Under the pieces are notes generated by a model. The model was not told the DNA's origin and made no database searches. It saw nothing but the letters and a program-made list of their open reading frames with translations. A program made the position numbers and the translations under genes. A stretch of 64,000 nt of DNA from DATKNA01 sp963786765 (lineage in GTDB: Bacteria; Actinomycetota; Actinomycetes; Actinomycetales; Kineosporiaceae): positions 62,001 through 126,000 of the forward strand of contig CAWBAJ010000020.1 of the NCBI GenBank assembly GCA_963786765.1, read 5' to 3'. Below, piece by piece: positions 62,041-64,000 of this stretch. Position 1 is the stretch's first letter. The number at the start of each line of letters is the position of its first letter.

Positions 62041-63501
62041 ATGACGATCCTTTCCGGCGACCCCTCGACCATCGCAGCGGTGACGCACGGCTCCAGCGAG
62101 GCCGCCGTTTCGTCACTGATCGTGTCCGTCGACCCGGCAACCGGTGCGGAGACGGGACGTGTGAACTCCGCCACAGCTGATGACGTCGCGGCCGCCGTCG
62201 CGGCCGCCCGCGCCGCCCTGCCGGCCTGGCGCGCCACGTCACCCGGCGCACGCGGTGCCGCGCTCCGCGCCGCGGCCGCCGACCTGCGCGCGGACCTGGA
62301 AGAGATCGCGGACCTGCACACGCGCGACACGGGGCGGCTGCTCGCCGACGCGCGCGGTGCCGTCGAGGTGGCGGCGTCGCTGCTGGAGGAGGCAGCCACG
62401 GTGGTTCCGCTCGACGCCGGACGGTCGCTGGGGGGCGACCCCCGCGCGCTCGACGTCGTCCGGCGCGAGCCCCGCGGCGTGGTCGCCGTCATCACGCCGT
62501 GGAACGACCCGGTGCCCGCCGCCGCGGGCCTGCTCGGGGCGGCGCTGGCCACGGGGAACACCGTCGTGCACAAGCCCTCGGAGCGCAGCCCGCTGGTCGG
62601 CGCAGCCCTGGCCGAGGTTCTGCGGCGGCACCTCCCCGACGGCGTGCTGACGCTGGTGCAGGGCGACGGGGCGGTCGGCGAGCACCTGGTCGGGAACCCC
62701 GGGGTGGACGTCGTCGCGCACGTGGGCTCCACCCGCGCGGGCCGGCGGATCGCGGAGGTGGCCGGCCCCCGGGCGGCGAAGCTGCTGCTGGAGAACGGCG
62801 GCAAGGACGCTCTCGTCGTCGACGCGGGCGTCGACCCGGTGTGGGCGGCCCAGCAGGCCGCGCTGGGCGCGTTCGTCAACGCCGGGCAGCTCTGCGTAGC
62901 CGTCGAACGCGTCGTCGTGCACGCCGATGTGGCGGAGGACTTCGTGGCCGCCCTGGTCGAGGAGGCCGCACGGTGGCGCCCGGGTCTCCCCGCCGACGGC
63001 GGCACCCGGCTCGGGCCCCTGGTGGACTCGAGTGCAGTGGACGCGGTGCTGACCCACGTCCGGGCCGCGGTCGACGCCGGTGCGCGGGTGCTGACAGGGG
63101 GCGGGCGGCCGGCTGACGAGGCCCTCGCCGACGGCTGCTACCTGGAGCCGACGGTGCTGGTCGACGTCACCACCGACATGGCGGTCTGGACGGAGGAGAC
63201 CTTCGGGCCGGTGGTCCCGGTGATGGTCGCCGCCTCGTTCGACGAGGCCCTCGCGCTCGCCGACGAGGGTTCCTACGGCCTCGCCGCCACGGTCCTGACC
63301 CCGTCGATCGAGCACGCGCTGCGGGCTGCCGACACCCTCGAAGTCGGGACCGTCAAGGTCAACGCGGTCTTCGGAGGCGCGCCGGGCGGCTCTGCCGATC
63401 CGCGCCGCGGCAGCGGAAGGGGCCGAGGCTACGGACCAGACCTCGTCGGTGAGCTGACGGTGCTGAAGGCCGTGCACATCGAGCCGGCCCCAGCCGTCTA
63501 A
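62041..63501 (+). CDS. Aldehyde dehydrogenase family protein
   Basis: An NAD(P)-dependent aldehyde oxidising enzyme of 486 residues. VVAVITPWNDPVPAAAGLLG has the oxyanion-hole Asn, TVVHKPSERSPLVG the coenzyme-binding Lys, KLLLENGGKDALVVDAGVDP the general-base Glu (in an ENGGK rather than the usual ELGGK context) and VNAGQLCVAVERVVVHADV the nucleophile Cys. TEETFGPVVPVM is the second conserved Glu block. The last quarter has a Gly/Arg-rich loop DPRRGSGRGRGYGPD. ATG 62041 follows a purine-rich GAGGAGGAGG. Substrate not predictable; it is divergent from the heptose operon. Confidence 0.92.
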   Translation: MTILSGDPSTIAAVTHGSSEAAVSSLIVSVDPATGAETGRVNSATADDVAAAVAAARAALPAWRATSPGARGAALRAAAADLRADLEEIADLHTRDTGRLLADARGAVEVAASLLEEAATVVPLDAGRSLGGDPRALDVVRREPRGVVAVITPWNDPVPAAAGLLGAALATGNTVVHKPSERSPLVGAALAEVLRRHLPDGVLTLVQGDGAVGEHLVGNPGVDVVAHVGSTRAGRRIAEVAGPRAAKLLLENGGKDALVVDAGVDPVWAAQQAALGAFVNAGQLCVAVERVVVHADVAEDFVAALVEEAARWRPGLPADGGTRLGPLVDSSAVDAVLTHVRAAVDAGARVLTGGGRPADEALADGCYLEPTVLVDVTTDMAVWTEETFGPVVPVMVAASFDEALALADEGSYGLAATVLTPSIEHALRAADTLEVGTVKVNAVFGGAPGGSADPRRGSGRGRGYGPDLVGELTVLKAVHIEPAPAV

Positions 63502-63989
63502 CGGTTCGCGGGCGCGGGCGTAGCGACCAGGACCGCCCGGACCACCTTGCCGCCGCCACGGCGGGGCAGCACGTGCCAGGACCGGGCGAGCGCGTCGACC
63601 AGGAGCATGCCCCGGCCGCTCTCGGCGGACTGCCCGGGGCGGCCGATGCTGGGCTTGGTCGGCGAGCGATCGGCGACGGCGACTCCCAGCCGGTCGTCCT
63701 GCAGGGCGAAGCGCAGCTCGATCTCGGTGCCGGCATGCAGAACCGCGTTCGCCACGAGCTCGTCGACCACGACGAGGGCGTCGTCCTGGTGGCCGGCGGC
63801 GGGCCAGCCGGCGAGGATCTCGCGCAGGAAGGCCCGGGCCAGGGCGGGCGCGCGCAGCACGGGCTCGAGGGCGCGGCGAGCCGCGCGCAGCCCGGAGGGT
63901 GGGATCGGCGCGCCGCGGTTGAGGCGCACCGGCAACCGGCCCGTCAACTGCGACCGGACGCCGTCCTGCGGCGCGACCACTGTGAGCAT
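63498..63989 (-). CDS. ATP-binding protein of the anti-sigma-factor kinase type (HATPase_c)
   Basis: A 163-residue GHKL ATPase-fold protein like RsbW/SpoIIAB. The N box VVVDELVANAVLHAGTEIEL, the G1 box VAVADRSPTKPS and the G2-like SGRGMLLVDALARSWHVLP are present. Such stand-alone proteins are very common in actinobacteria and usually regulate stress sigma factors through anti-anti-sigma partners; no partner is seen in the window. Its stop overlaps the aldehyde dehydrogenase stop by 4 bp, convergent. ATG 63989 near the window edge is taken as start. Confidence 0.85.
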   Translation of the reverse strand: MLTVVAPQDGVRSQLTGRLPVRLNRGAPIPPSGLRAARRALEPVLRAPALARAFLREILAGWPAAGHQDDALVVVDELVANAVLHAGTEIELRFALQDDRLGVAVADRSPTKPSIGRPGQSAESGRGMLLVDALARSWHVLPRRGGGKVVRAVLVATPAPANR

Positions 63990-64000
63990 CGCGCCGGGCC

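Overview
The window comes from a high-GC (about 70% or more by eye) actinobacterium. The grounds are strong G/C third-position bias, many GTG starts, DUF4245, two SAM-IV type riboswitches with their downstream leader peptides, an APS-reductase sulfate pathway, a uppS/trhA/DUF255 neighbourhood like that of mycobacteria, and many apparently leaderless genes (TAnnnT 6-7 nt before ATG/GTG). The genus cannot be fixed from the sequence. No rRNA, tRNA, phage, insertion sequence or CRISPR array was seen.

Layout. 0-1 kb: a partial pterin-dehydratase-like/VOC fusion and a VOC protein. 1-7.7 kb (minus): a peptide ABC transporter, dppA-B-C-D-F. 8-16 kb: ychF, a TOPRIM protein, kptA, nfo, rmuC, ispH, xseA-xseB, DUF4245 and a sugar kinase. 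16.5-23 kb: a LacI regulator, moeA, a lysyltransferase-like membrane protein, a spermidine-synthase-like protein and fumC. 23-26 kb: two paralogous secreted lysozyme-like proteins separated by repeats. 26-32 kb: PIN-PhoH, a lipoprotein and an atypical membrane AAA/M41 protease. 32-38 kb: a cis-prenyltransferase, trhA, DUF255 and a serine hydrolase. 38-40.6 kb: dhaK-L-M (dihydroxyacetone phosphorylation).

40.7-52 kb is a complete sulfate assimilation region. Sulfate uptake (sbp-cysTWA) runs leftward. Reduction (sir, a zinc ribbon, cysH, cysD, cysN, cysG, cbiX) runs rightward. Both arms start from one divergent centre, and each carries a SAM-IV riboswitch followed by a short leader peptide with an RRHVDL-type motif. 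The rightward operon also makes its own siroheme (CysG plus a CbiX chelatase), the cofactor of its sulfite reductase. An FtsH-type protease follows, convergent with cbiX.

54-62 kb (minus) is a tightly overlapping ADP-heptose operon: gmhB, a GT9, two further glycosyltransferases, gmhA, hldE, an SDR, a second GT9 and a small proline-rich protein. An aldehyde dehydrogenase and a HATPase anti-sigma-type protein close the window.

Quality caution. Many genes at 2.4-9.7 kb and 34.9-40.6 kb, and a few elsewhere, carry single-base frameshifts while neighbouring regions are intact. Conserved genes such as ychF are among them, so most are probably assembly errors rather than true decay. Genes with one or two lesions are listed as CDS; those with three or more as pseudogene.
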